A DNA stretch of 64,000 bases, from positions 1 through 64,000 of the forward strand of contig JACCGJ010018177.1 of the NCBI GenBank assembly GCA_013407085.1, read 5' to 3'. Shown piece by piece: positions 1-10,544 of this stretch (position 1 is its first letter; each line of letters starts with the position of its first letter). Under the pieces are notes generated by a model. It did no database searches. It saw only the letters and a program-made list of their open reading frames with translations, and was not told the DNA's origin. The position numbers and the translations under genes were made by a program. This stretch comes from Atriophallophorus winterbourni. Its lineage: Eukaryota; Platyhelminthes; Trematoda; Plagiorchiida; Microphallidae.

Positions 1-917
1 GAGGCAAGGATGTATCCTCTCACCGTTTCTCTTCTCACTAACAATAGACTGGATTATGAGACAGGTTACCGATGGCAGGGCAGCAGGCATTCCATGGACC
101 CAAGCAGGACCGCTGGAATCCTGGACTATGCTGATGATGTTGCCCTCTTAGTATGCTAGATCTGTGGCATCAAGAACATGAGTGATCGACTATCCGCAAT
201 TGGCAAAAACGGTGGGTTTAGAAATTAACGCTGGTAAATCGGAGGTAATGCGGAAGAATGTTCCGGAGCAACCGCTAGTGTTCGTGGACGGTTAGCCGCT
301 CGCTGAGGTTAGAGATAGACTCTACCTAGGGAGCAAATTGACTGAAAATGGTGACTGTAAAGGTGAGTTCAGTAGAAGGATCGGGAAGGCGAAACAAGCA
401 CCCTGCATGCTGAATTCCATTTGAAAATCCTCCGCTCTGAGCATTAACACGAAGATCAGCCTCTTTAAGAGCAACGTTCAGAGTTTGTTGCTGTATGCAT
501 CAAAATGCTGGAAGACAACCGCTACCATTGATCGTAGATTAAACGTATTTCAAACTAAGAGAAGTATTCTACGGATTTTTTAACAATACAACATTTCAAA
601 TGAATAGCTCTTAGGAAAAACTAGTCTGAAGGTTGTACCTACGGTAGTCAAAAGACGACGGTAGAGATGGGTCCATCATATCTGTAGGATGGATCCCAGT
701 TCGCATACGAAGGTAGCCATTCACTAGCGTCCGCAAGGAAAACAAAAAAGGGGGCGGCAAAGGATACCTGGTGCAGAACGTCGAAACACGAACTACATGC
801 CCAAGGATTCACAGTTCAGACGGCAACCGAAGCAGTGGCAGACAGGAACCAATGGCGTGGGGTTGTCTTCGCCTCATGTGCCAACCGGCACGGAGAGGAC
901 TGAGTGAGTGAGTGAGT
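1..917 (+). mobile_element. RTE-like LINE, 3' part of reverse transcriptase (degenerate)
   Basis: The plus strand reads as the second half of a non-LTR reverse transcriptase. The catalytic box LDYADDVALL is at about 130-163. It is followed by the thumb (SKLTENGD, LNSIW-like, SVLLYASKCW-like) and the typical C-terminal stretch RRRWRWVGHI-like at about 650-690, then a basic GKRKRGRQR-like segment near 740-770. The frame is broken by several stops, the first just after the YADD box, so it is a dead copy. The window edge cuts its 5' side. RTE-clade elements end in a short tandem repeat rather than poly(A), and here a TGAG run follows directly. The clade is inferred from motif order only. Confidence 0.8.
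899..917. repeat. (TGAG)n tail at LINE 3' end
   Basis: Four to five TGAG units follow directly on the last recognisable LINE codons. RTE-like elements commonly end in short tandem repeats, so this probably marks the 3' terminus of the element. Confidence 0.65.
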
Positions 918-1179
918 TACCTATTCACGTGGTACAATCTATAAACAATGAAGTTTTTATGGAATCACTAGATGCCCATTTGGACAAGTGTGTTTTTCAT
1001 GTTTTGCAATAATCTTTAACATCCGACCCGATATACATATTGTCTGTCTTGTAACTCATAGCTTTATAAACCGTTTATTAAATGTGAATAAAATGAACCA
1101 ATGTGTTCAACCACAGAATCAGAAAATAAACTTTGCCAGCGCTTAGAATCTTGCAAGCTATCAATATATTGCGGTGCGC

Positions 1180-1440
1180 ACATACTCCAGACATATAAGC
1201 CACAATCGGTCCCTGACTGTTTGCCGTCATCCGGTGGAGTCAGTATGATGTGTTACTGTGATATTTGAACATGTAGTAAAGTTCCGGATTTCGTGAAACC
1301 GAGAAACCCTCTGAACTAGCAATGGATCAGCATGCCTAAAATATCAATACGCATCGCTGTGTGTTAGCCGTCATCCGGTGAAGACGGAAAGATCAGGTTC
1401 AGTGCGCCTTGAAACAGAGTTAAGGCGGTACACATATCTA
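1180..1440. repeat. Two units of the window-wide repeat core
   Basis: Two partial copies of the core occur near 1,200-1,250 and 1,360-1,430. Both carry GTCATCCGGTG and TTTGCCGTCAT/TTAGCCGTCAT strings. The second continues into GGTTCAGTGCGCCTTGAAACAG, which matches the flank of the copy at 31,830-31,865. No coding potential is visible. Confidence 0.6.
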
Positions 1441-1620
1441 GGATTCTGTCCGTGATTGACACTATTCAATGCTTTTGAGAAATTGATAGAAATTACGTCT
1501 TCGGAGAAAAAGAATCAAGTCCCTCAGACCAGGCTTCTACTGCTAACAGCACGTTTGACTGACAAGATTGTATTAGTTTGAATCCGTGTTGTGCTCCAGA
1601 TAATAGGTTATTAATGTCGA
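1440..1620 (-). mobile_element. Antisense RT scrap (CR1-like), copy 1
   Basis: On the minus strand this holds the remains of an RT motif around IYIDFSKAF(D)RVNH, here decayed (plus strand GTGATTGACAC...CAATGCTTTTGAGAAATTGA). The same scrap recurs at about 2,100-2,250, 3,985-4,180 and 9,825-9,955, each time in the same position relative to the composite repeat. Confidence 0.55.
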
Positions 1621-1654
1621 GGTGATTCCGGAAGGAATCGAAATGCATCTAAAT

Positions 1655-2250
1655 GGGACATTTTATATTCCTTTTTGTTTAATTAACATTGTCACATTTT
1701 ACATTATATTATTTCAGGTATCCTGTAATCCCGCCGAGGTGAGATGCATTCTTCTTTAAGATAAAGCGTTTTTAAACATTAAAATCCCACAAGGGACAGT
1801 TTGTTCGGCTGTAAACGATGTGTGCTTTTGACATCATTATCGCAGATATTCCGTAAATCGGTAACTATTTTCTCAAAGTTATCCGGCCGTAATTTGTGGA
1901 ATAGAAACATATAAATGATATTTCCGTAAATGGTCATCTCTCATACATCCGATCAAGGTTAGTTGACATCATCAGTTGGGGATAATGAATATTCAATAAA
2001 TGAATAAATTTCGTACAATTTCAACTTACTAAAATCATATAACTTTATAGAAAATAACAGAATAACATGGAAACTTCGAGTAATATTACATGTAAAATCA
2101 TTCTGTTCGTGATGGATACGATCGAATGCTTTTGATTAAATGACAGAAATTACGTCTACATCGTTGCTATTATCAAGTTGCTCAGGCCAGGCTGGTTTTC
2201 GCTAAAAGCACGTTTAACTGGCAAGATTGTGTTGTTCGAAATCTATGCAT
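1655..2250. repeat. Composite dispersed repeat, copy 1 (boxes A-E plus antisense RT scrap)
   Basis: Shared blocks occur in fixed order. They are a T/A-rich block ending TTATTTCAGGTATC, a block GAGATGCATTCTTCTTTAAG, a block GTAAACGATGTGTGCTTTTG, a block with TTTTCTCAAAGTTAT, and a block AACTTTATAGAAAATAACAG. An antisense RT scrap follows at 2,100-2,250. The same order is seen in copies at 3,465, 9,445 and 10,010. No open reading frame of note is present. Confidence 0.7.
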
Positions 2251-2524
2251 GTGTACCGGAAGGGATTCATGAAGAATGCGAGCAATTTGGGCAACCGGGT
2301 AGTGTAGTAATCGTAGTATTCGTGCAATACGTCAGGCTCACCAATTTGTAGCGGACTGAACACTACAATAATGTCCTAAAGAATGCTGTAGAAAAAAACA
2401 CAGGATTTGGAAGGTTTAACGCGGTAGCGAAAACGTGCACGAAGGTACAGCGGAACAATCGTGGAACACGAATCAACGGGAAGTGTGTATAAATGTCAAT
2501 TGTTTAGTACAGTAATACAATGTT

Positions 2525-2790
2525 GCTACAAGTGCCACAATGCACGTAAACGGGTTTTGGATGAGCGTGATTGAAATGAAACCAAGAAGGACCTTTAACA
2601 TTATTTATTGTGTAAATAACATTTTTACATTTTAAATTATCTTCTTTCAGGTATCACACAAACGTGCAGATGTAAGATGCATTCTTCTTTGAGACAAAGT
2701 GTTGTTATAATTTCAAATCCTACATGGGAAAATTAATTCGGCAGTAAACGATGTGTGCTTTTGACATCTTTATCCTAGATATTCCTGGGG
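2525..2790. repeat. Composite dispersed repeat, copy 2 (truncated)
   Basis: Blocks A to C of the composite repeat are present, from the core-like GTGCGTGATAGAAATG relative near 2,565 through ATTCTTCTTTGAGA to GTAAACGATGTGTGCTTTTG. The copy breaks off where the CR1-like RT fragment starts, so the LINE fragment replaced or truncated it. Confidence 0.65.
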
Positions 2791-3370
2791 AAATCCCCAG
2801 GACCAGATGGTATCACACCGAGTGTGCTCAGGTTCTGTCACTGTCAGATTTGTGAACCGCTCTCGTGCCTGTTTAAGTATTCGTTGCATTACGGAGTGGT
2901 ACCAAAAGATTGAACGTTCGGCGTGATTACACCTATTTTCAAACGACGCTGCAAATTATCTTCCGGTCACACTATTACCTGTTATTGCTAACGTCATGGA
3001 ACATATAGAATTGTTTCACAATTTGAATTGCATAATTTGTTTTCGCCAGTGCAGCATGGATTGCGATCTCACCGATATTGTCTCACAAATCTTCTTATAG
3101 CATTAGAAAACTGGACGAAGGAGTTGGATATAAGTTCTTGCATCCACGTCTGTTACCTAGACATTTCGAAAGCTCTTGACAGAGTCAATTATGATTTGCT
3201 TATACAAAAACGGATACGTTCAGGATTATGCGAACCGCTCCTCTCATTGTTGTGCGACTTACAGTCAAATCACGTACGCCCGAGTTAAAGTTAACGGAGT
3301 GATATCCCAAACGTTCAAAAACACCAGTGGAGTCCCACAAGGGTCTGTGCTATGCCGCTCCTTTTTCTGT
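2785..3370 (+). mobile_element. CR1/Jockey-like LINE reverse transcriptase fragment
   Basis: The plus strand encodes the central part of a non-LTR RT across two frames. The motifs are SPGPDGITPSVL at the start, the LFSPVQHGLRSHRYCLTNL segment, YLDISKALDRVNYDLL (the first catalytic Asp is in YLD), and SGVPQGSVL near 3,325-3,355. Stops and frameshifts occur at about 2,910 and 3,290. The FADD catalytic box is missing because the fragment stops just after SGVPQGSVL. It is a dead 5'- and 3'-truncated copy. Confidence 0.85.
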
Positions 3371-3464
3371 GGTACATTTGCCCCCCATCGTATCTTCCAA
3401 AATGGTCTGTTTTTAACCATAAATCCTTGAATCCTTGAAAGGTGAATTGTTTGGTAAAGTAAAA

Positions 3465-4180
3465 CAATGTTGCTACAAGTGCCGCATTGCACGAAACAAG
3501 GTTTTGGATGTGCGTGATAGAAATACAACCAAGAAGGACCTTCAATATTAGTTATAATTTAAATGAAATTTTCACATTTTATATTATCTTTTTTCAGGTA
3601 TCAAACAAACCCGCCAATGTAAGATGCATTCTTCCTAAAAATAAAGATTACTTAAAATTTCAAATCCCACATGGGAAAATTGTTTCGGTTGTAAACAATG
3701 TTTGCTTTAGACATCCTTATCCTAGATATTCCGTAAAACGGGAAAACATTTCTCAGAGTTATCGGGTGGAAAATTGTTGAATAAAAACATATAATCGATA
3801 TTTCTGTAATTGCTTATATCTCATTCATGCGATCAAGTTCAGTTGACATCATCATGTGGGGTTAATGAATTTTCAATTCGATTAAATTTCGTTCAATGTA
3901 AATGGAGCTAAAAGCATATAAATTTATAGCATATCCACAGAATAAAATGAGTTCTACGAATAATATAACAAGCAAAAACATGTTTTCGATATTGAGAAGA
4001 TCGAAGGATTTTGCGAAATGGATATAAAAAATGTCTACTGAGTTGCGAGCATTAATCAGCTCAGACCGCGGTTATTTTGCTAACAGCACGTTTGATGGGG
4101 GAGATTGTGTTTTTCTGAATTTATGTTGTGCTTCAGATATTAGCTTATTGATCTCAAGGTTATTCCGCAAGGCATCAGCT
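3465..4180. repeat. Composite dispersed repeat, copy 3 (most complete)
   Basis: This is the fullest copy. It runs from the core-like start (CAAGTGCCGCATTGCACGAA), through TTTTTTCAGGTATCAAAC, ATGCATTCTTCCTAAAAATA and TTCCGTAAAACGGGAAAACA, to ATAAATTTATAGCATATCC. It ends in the antisense RT scrap at about 3,985-4,180. Open frames crossing it are not conserved in the other copies, so I read it as noncoding. Confidence 0.7.
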
Positions 4181-4190
4181 ATTATGGTCT

Positions 4191-4208
4191 TTATTATTAT
4201 TATTATTA
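4191..4208. repeat. (ATT)n microsatellite
   Basis: Six uninterrupted TTA/ATT units sit at the end of composite repeat copy 3. Confidence 0.9.
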
Positions 4209-4479
4209 CATAAGTCTTTGCAGACGATGTGCCAACAAGTATAACATGAAGAGGGTACATGAAGAAAAAAAGGTTATTTTTGGCTGTTTACACATGCCGT
4301 CTTTGATCTTCTTTGATCACTTTTCGGAATAAAGAAAAAAGGGATGGTTACTGATAAACGAGATCAAAAGCATGGTAGGATTCTCGTCACTGGTTTCTTT
4401 CTTTTGTCATCACACTGAGTGTTATCAGCTACATATTTTTACTTTCCGTCGGACACCACCCGGGTAAGCGCGATGTTCC

Positions 4480-7440
4480 CACGATGGCTAGTGGGGCTGT
4501 TCGAATATTGACGGTCTTCCGCCAGGTATTCCTTTGTCCGCAACGGCGACGTTATCAATCAGGTCTAGCAAGAGCAAAAAGAGCTAGGCGATGAATGCGT
4601 CGCTCACGATATGGAGAACGTGCGCTAGCCATCTCAGCTCGGACATGGATATATGATCGCAGAGTGACACAGATTGCTCACCGATGACTGCCCTCCTGAC
4701 GTCATCATTTCTGACTGTGTTGCCAGCATAGACGAGCAATACTCCGCAGGCAGCGATGATCATACGTCGATAATCGTTGACAATCAAATTGACCCTGCGT
4801 CCACGTCTCGCAGACATTCAGTAGAACTGCTCGTACGCGTAATTCAACATCGCGTCAGCGCCACAGATGTCGTAGCCCAGCGAAAGCATGGCGTGCTCTT
4901 GTAATCCTCGCTGTGATTTCAGCTTCGATATCGCCACCAGTGGTGATGCAGGTAGATGAATCTGTCAGTCATTTCAAGTTTATGGTGTTCGATCGTCAAA
5001 TAAAGTGTTGGGTCTGTCCAATCCTGTAGAAACACTTTGCATTTTGACGGAGAGAAATGTAATCCATACAGCGATCACTGATAAACGAGTTGACCCAAAG
5101 CGATTTGTATGGCGCAAGCATCCTCTCCGAGGAGATAAATGTCGTCAGCATAGTCCAGAAACATAAATCTTCGACTGAGGAGCAGGTCGATCCCACAATT
5201 CGATAGCTAAGCTGTTGCTGCCTACATGAAATAGTCAATCGTGAAGTTGAATAGGAACATCCTTGACGAACCTCACTGAAAATGGTAAACTGCTTGGATA
5301 GATAACTTTGACTCTGACGGTGGTGGGGCAGTACAGCTTCGTGCGCAGGATTACGTACTTCGGATGTACACCATGGCGTATGAGACAGTCCCTAGAAGCG
5401 GTTCTGTTAAGGCTACTCGTATGTTGAAAAAGACGATAATTTTTGGACGTGCGTATTAGTAACTTTGCTCCAACATTTTGCGGATCGTGAATATTTGGTA
5501 TACACACCCGCGTCCTCCCCTGAAACCAGCTGTTCTTCTCGATAATCTGCTTCTCAGTAGCTGTTAGGCCTGGTCAGAATGATTGATGCGATCAGTTTAG
5601 AAACCACCGGTATGAGACGGATACCCCTGTGATTAGCGCACTCTTTCTCGACAATTTCTTGAATACTGAGACGAAGGCTGACGATCCCCACGCGCTGGGT
5701 ATGATTTACTGGTTCCAGATCTTTCCGAGGAGCACTGACAGCTCACAGCACAAAACGTCGACACCTTCAACGAATAGTTCGGCTGCTAGGTTGTCGAAAT
5801 CATGGGCCTTCAACCGTCTAAGCTTCGTTATGTGTGAGCAAATTTCTGCCCCTGTTGGTGGTCCCTGTGTGGCCTGACACTGAGTGATGGAGCCTCTTGG
5901 CTAAGCAACAAAAAGTGGTTGCTGCTGATTGAATTTGCCAGCGAAATATTTCTCCTAGCGGTTCATTCGCCTTTCTCTGTTGGTAATCAACGACCCATCT
6001 GCTTTCGCGATGAGTTCACTCACGCTGGGCATTCGGGGTCCCGTACAGCTTATAAGGTGGAACAATTTGCGGGTGTTGTTAACTGCTTGGGATACTTCCA
6101 TCTCGCCTGCCTGCTCTTTCCACCATGATGCTCGGTCGGTTTTGAATTTATCTGCGCTGTTCTTCATATCTTTCCACCGAAGGCGAGGAACGCTGTTGGC
6201 CAATTAATTTGGCTGTAGCAGCAGATATCCAGTTGAAACCTGTTCGCTTGGACGTTCCACAGCTTTCCAGGCCAGCATGATACATTTCGCTTTGGATTTG
6301 AGCCAAATGCTCCTCAATATTATCGGGATGGGATCCGAGTGCATTAGACATGTCCTTTAGATAGTTCTCTGCCACTGATCTATCTGAGAGTTTAAGCGTA
6401 TCCTGCCTCATGATATTTGTCTTACACGATCAGCTGAGACGCATAGTTAACTTGCACAGACTAACGCGCGGCCTAATGATAGACAGGTCGACCAATATGA
6501 TCTGGAGTCTTGCACACTGGAACGCCAACGATAACTGATCGCAATGGGATCAATTTGTGTCCAGAGTCCTGTCGAGGCTGATCTCCATGTTGCTGACCGT
6601 TGTTTGGAATATCGGAAGTTGACGCTGCTGGGAAATAGGCGGTGCTAGGAACATAAACTCAACAGGCGTTCACCGTTGTCCGATCGAACGCAATGGATAC
6701 CAATCGGACCACGAGGTGTCTTTCACTTTGTGAGACGCGGCCAACTCGAACGTTCAGATCACCAGCCAGGATAACAATTTCCGACGTTCGAGCTTTACGG
6801 AGTCATTCGTATATTCTTCGGTATATTTCCTCTTTCGCTAAATCTGCACTGCAGTCATTAAAGGCCTAGGCTGAGATGATGAAAATTGCACTAGTTTTGT
6901 GCCTGTGTTGACTGATTTTGCATGAGTAACGAAGTCGTACGGCGCACAAACGGCTATTGACCGGTAACCAGTCAATCAAGGCTGCCTCGGCGCTTGAGCT
7001 CAGGGCAATACCAAAGCCTGCAAGTCCCGCTGCCTGGGCCTTATCATCACCAGAGACACGCAAATGAAACTTGACGCCGTTATTATTCGGTGGGCGTAAG
7101 ATTACCACACTACTGGATTCGTGTAAGCGCGTTTCTGATAGACAGCAGATGTCTACTCTCATCGTTTCTAGTGTACAAGCTAACCCAGCCTGTTGTCCTG
7201 ATCGCATCAAGGTCCTGACCTTGAATGCAACTAGTTTGAAGGGCATACGATGTTCCAAGAACTAAGCACTCTGTCTTGGCTGTTCTGTGGCGAGCTTGAA
7301 GGAGCATTTTGACGAGATTCCTTGCTCGTGTGTAATGAGGGGCATGGGATATAAGGATTGGCATGTGATGTAATGTAGCGAAGATAGCTTGGACAGCGGA
7401 TAGCGGTTGAAGTGTGTTCCATGGTTCTTGTTAAAGGCGA
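4480..7440 (-). mobile_element. RTE-like LINE, nearly full length but degenerate
   Basis: Read on the minus strand, the order is endonuclease, linker, RT, C-terminus. The AP-endonuclease part (about 7,260-6,860) shows FKVRTLMRSGQQAGLA, DICCLSETRLHESS and ALIDWLPVNSRLCAVRLR. The linker (6,411-5,955) shows GFNWISAATAKLIGQQR. The RT has LDYADDIYLLGEDA at about 5,170-5,110. The C-terminal part (4,817-4,584) has NTVRNDDVRRAVIG and SELRWLAHVLHI, matching the NTVxNxxVR / LRWLGHVLRM end of RTE elements. Several frameshifts and stops break it, so it is not active. The 5' end near 7,440 is approximate. Confidence 0.85.
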
Positions 7441-7444
7441 CATA

Positions 7445-8790
7445 CTACCCGGTTGCCGAAATAGCGAGTTTGCTTAGGGGACCCCACCCGGAGCGTTTGT
7501 CTCAAAATTCTTCCCCCAAGGCAGCGGAGATTTGTAATCAGGGTGTTCCTTTCCTCAGAACTACTGTGTTCACATGCTGACGAGCTCCATCTGCCCGGAG
7601 CAAACAGGTTTTGAGGCGCCAGTCATCTGACTTCGCCATACCTGTTGTCAGTAGAAGCAGTTCCCCGCGTGCAGGTCAGCAGCTGGGCTTTGGTTGTCAG
7701 AGGTTATTTGAGACGCACGATATATGGGAGCGTGCATGGTTTCTGCATTGTTTTAGATATCACTGTTAATAAATATATCGGATGAAATTTCAATGGATTT
7801 TCAATTTCGACGCAACTACAGATCTGACTAATCAGATAAGTTTTCCTACATTTTGGCACGAAACTCTGGTCGAAAATTATTTAGAAGACGTCAGGCGTCG
7901 GTCTTACCCATTTGGAAGAGTGATTATGCAAGTCTTTGGGGGCATGTTATTTATTACGGGTTGACCTATGTTCTTCATTGTATGGATTTTGGTTTTAACA
8001 ACGTTTTCGAAATTCCACCTCGTGAACAATTGGCAGACTGCAGCTTTTGAGTTCAGAAACTGCTTCTGTGTCAACAATTGTGAGATTACTGATGCAAATT
8101 ATTGTTAAAGAAACTATGCACAATGTTTAAAATATTTCACCTTGCCAATATGAGAAGCCATTGTCGGCATTCCCGAGTTACTACTCAAGAGGTTGTTGAC
8201 GTGCTTGCAGAATGCTTTGGAATTAATAACATATTTTTGACTAGGCTGATTTGGTAATGTTTTCTATTAATTCGAATAAGGCAGGCACACTTATTTCGTA
8301 AAATGGTGTAGTTGCACCTATTTTGTTGTGATAGATTGTCCAAGTACCTCTACCAGGCTTCGTCACGTTTACACATACGTACTGTTCCTGAGAGTCTATA
8401 TGGACGCTGATTGTTGCCTATCAATTTAGACTTGTATGCCAAATCAATGATGATACTGAGTTTGTTTAAAATGTTCTCCGTATATTCTGAAATAATGTGA
8501 GTTTAAATAAATCACATCGATTGGCAGTAACAAGAGCTCGAAGCAAGTCATACTTCACAGTTGTATATGGTCACTGAATATTAACTACTGGCTCGTATAA
8601 AAATAATCAAATATCATGACAAATTGGTCAGTCAATCTGAGGAAATCAGTATAAGGAACATATTCAATCATGTGTTCGTCATTTGTGAGTATGAGGTGCA
8701 GGTTAGATTTAGTATTTACTATGGAGTAAGTTGATCATTTCTTACTGCTATTTTGTGTTAACAAGAATCATTTTGTCGCACGAGGATCCA
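7445..8790. other. Gap without recognisable gene
   Basis: About 1.3 kb lies between the 5' end of the antisense LINE and the next composite repeat. The part from 7,445 to about 7,760 is more GC-rich and may be the LINE 5' UTR. The rest is AT-rich, and the overlapping 60-65 codon open frames around 7,780-8,050 show no motif I recognise. Confidence 0.5.
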
Positions 8791-8794
8791 GATG

Positions 8795-9090
8795 GTAATG
8801 TCCCTACAGGATGAGTGTGGAATTGCACGAAGGGGTGTTTTATATGTGCGTGATAGAAATGCAACCAAGTAGGAGATTTTATATCATTTATTGTTTAAAT
8901 AACATTTTCACATTTTATATTATCTTATTCCAGGTATCAAACCATCCCGCCGAGGTGAGATACATTCTTCTACAAGATAAAGCGTTCTAAAACATTAAAA
9001 TCTTAGAGGGGGTACTTAGTTAGCCAGTAAACGATGTGTGCTTTTGACATATGTATCACAGACGTTGCGTAATACGGTCGACATTTTCTC
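8795..9090. repeat. Composite dispersed repeat, copy 4
   Basis: It starts with a core relative (TGTCCCTACAGGATGAGTGT at about 8,801), then GTGCGTGATAGAAATGCAAC, TTATTCCAGGTATCAAACC, GAGATACATTCTTC and GTAAACGATGTGTGCTTTTG. The copy shows directly that the core family and the composite family share their first ~80 bp. Confidence 0.7.
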
Positions 9091-9444
9091 AAATATCATA
9101 AAACATTTGCCAGTCAATTTGAGAAGATCAGTAAGAGAAACAGTTTCAATCATGAGTTCTACGTTTATTTGTATGAGGTCGAAGTTAGATTTAGTATTTA
9201 CCACGGAGTAAGTTGATCATTGCTTGCAGCATTTTTTGTTTTAACATGAGCCATTTTGTCTGTAGCGGATAAGTGTGTTGTAGACTGACCACTTTAATAA
9301 TGTCCCTAGGAATTTTGGAGAAAAACCACACGAGATGGAAGATTCAAGGCGGTAGCCAAAACGTACACGGAGGTACAGCTGAACATTCACAGAACACAAA
9401 TCAGTTGGAAGTGTTTATAAAGGTCAATTGTTTGGTACAGTAAA

Positions 9445-9960
9445 ACAATGTTGATACCAGTGCCACAATGTACCAAGACGGGTTTCGGATGTGCGTGATA
9501 ATAATGCATCAAAGGTTTTAATAATATTGTCACATTTTATATTATCTTATTACAGGTATCAGACCAATACGCCGGGGTGAGATGCATTCTGTTTTAAGAT
9601 TAAGCTTTTTTTATAATTTCAAGTACCAGGTGGAAAACATATTTCGGATTTAAACGATGTTTGAATTTTATATCTTTAGTTTAGTTGAACTAATCAGGTA
9701 GAGATAATGGATTTTCAATACCAATAATTTTGTTCAATTTCATTGGACTTTAAAGCATGTAACTTTATAGAAAACAACAGAATAAAATGGGGAGTACGAA
9801 TAATATTACATGCAAAAACATGCTCTTCGTGATTGACACGATAGAATGCTTTTGAGAAATCGATATAAATTACGTCTACGTAGTTGTCAGCATCAGGTCG
9901 TTCAGACCAGGCTTCTTTTGCATACAGCATATGGATCTCAAGGTAATTCCGCAAGCATCG
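9445..9960. repeat. Composite dispersed repeat, copy 5, with antisense RT scrap
   Basis: It runs from GTGCCACAATGTACCAAGAC through TTATTACAGGTATCAGACC and GAGATGCATTCTGTTTTAAG to AACTTTATAGAAAACAACAG. The antisense scrap at 9,955-9,825 is the best preserved one: minus-strand codons read YVDVIYIDFSKAFYRVNHE, the RT block around the first catalytic Asp. Directly after VNHE the reading diverges into noncoding repeat, so only about 40 codons of RT are carried. Confidence 0.75.
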
Positions 9961-10009
9961 GCTTTGATGGACTATATAGCTGTAGATATCACCGATAATA
10001 ATACTGTCA

Positions 10010-10490
10010 GAATAAAGTTTTTGGGATTTTCTATTACGCCGCGTGATGGAAATGCAACAAAGGAGGACCTATTATATTAGTATTGTTTAAATTACATTGT
10101 CACATTATATATTAACTTATTTCAGGTATCATGACAGCACTACGAGGTGAGATGCATTCTTCTTTAAGAGAAAGCTTTTTTACAGTTTAAAATCCCACAC
10201 AGGATACTTAGTTTGGCAGTAAACTTTTTGTTTTTGAAATCATTATCCCAGATTTTCCGGTAAACGGACGACATTTTCTCAGAGTTATTAAGTGGAAAAT
10301 TGTGGAATAGTGACATATAATCGATATTACCCTAATTGCTAATATGCCATTTATCCGATGCACTTTAGTTGACATCACCAGTTAGCGTTAAGTTTTTCAA
10401 TTCGATTAAATTTCGTTCAATTTTAATGGACTGAAAAGCGTATAACTTAATAGACATCCACAGAATTATATGGGAACAACGAATAATGTA
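10010..10490. repeat. Composite dispersed repeat, copy 6
   Basis: Blocks A to E are present: TTATTTCAGGTATCATGAC, GAGATGCATTCTTCTTTAAG, TTTCTCAGAGTTATTAAGTG and AACTTAATAGACATCCACAG. It ends where the second antisense LINE begins, at about 10,540. Confidence 0.7.
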
Positions 10491-10544
10491 ACAAGCAGAA
10501 GTGAGCCTTTTCGTGCCATTCTTCCAAAGAAGTGGCTGACCACC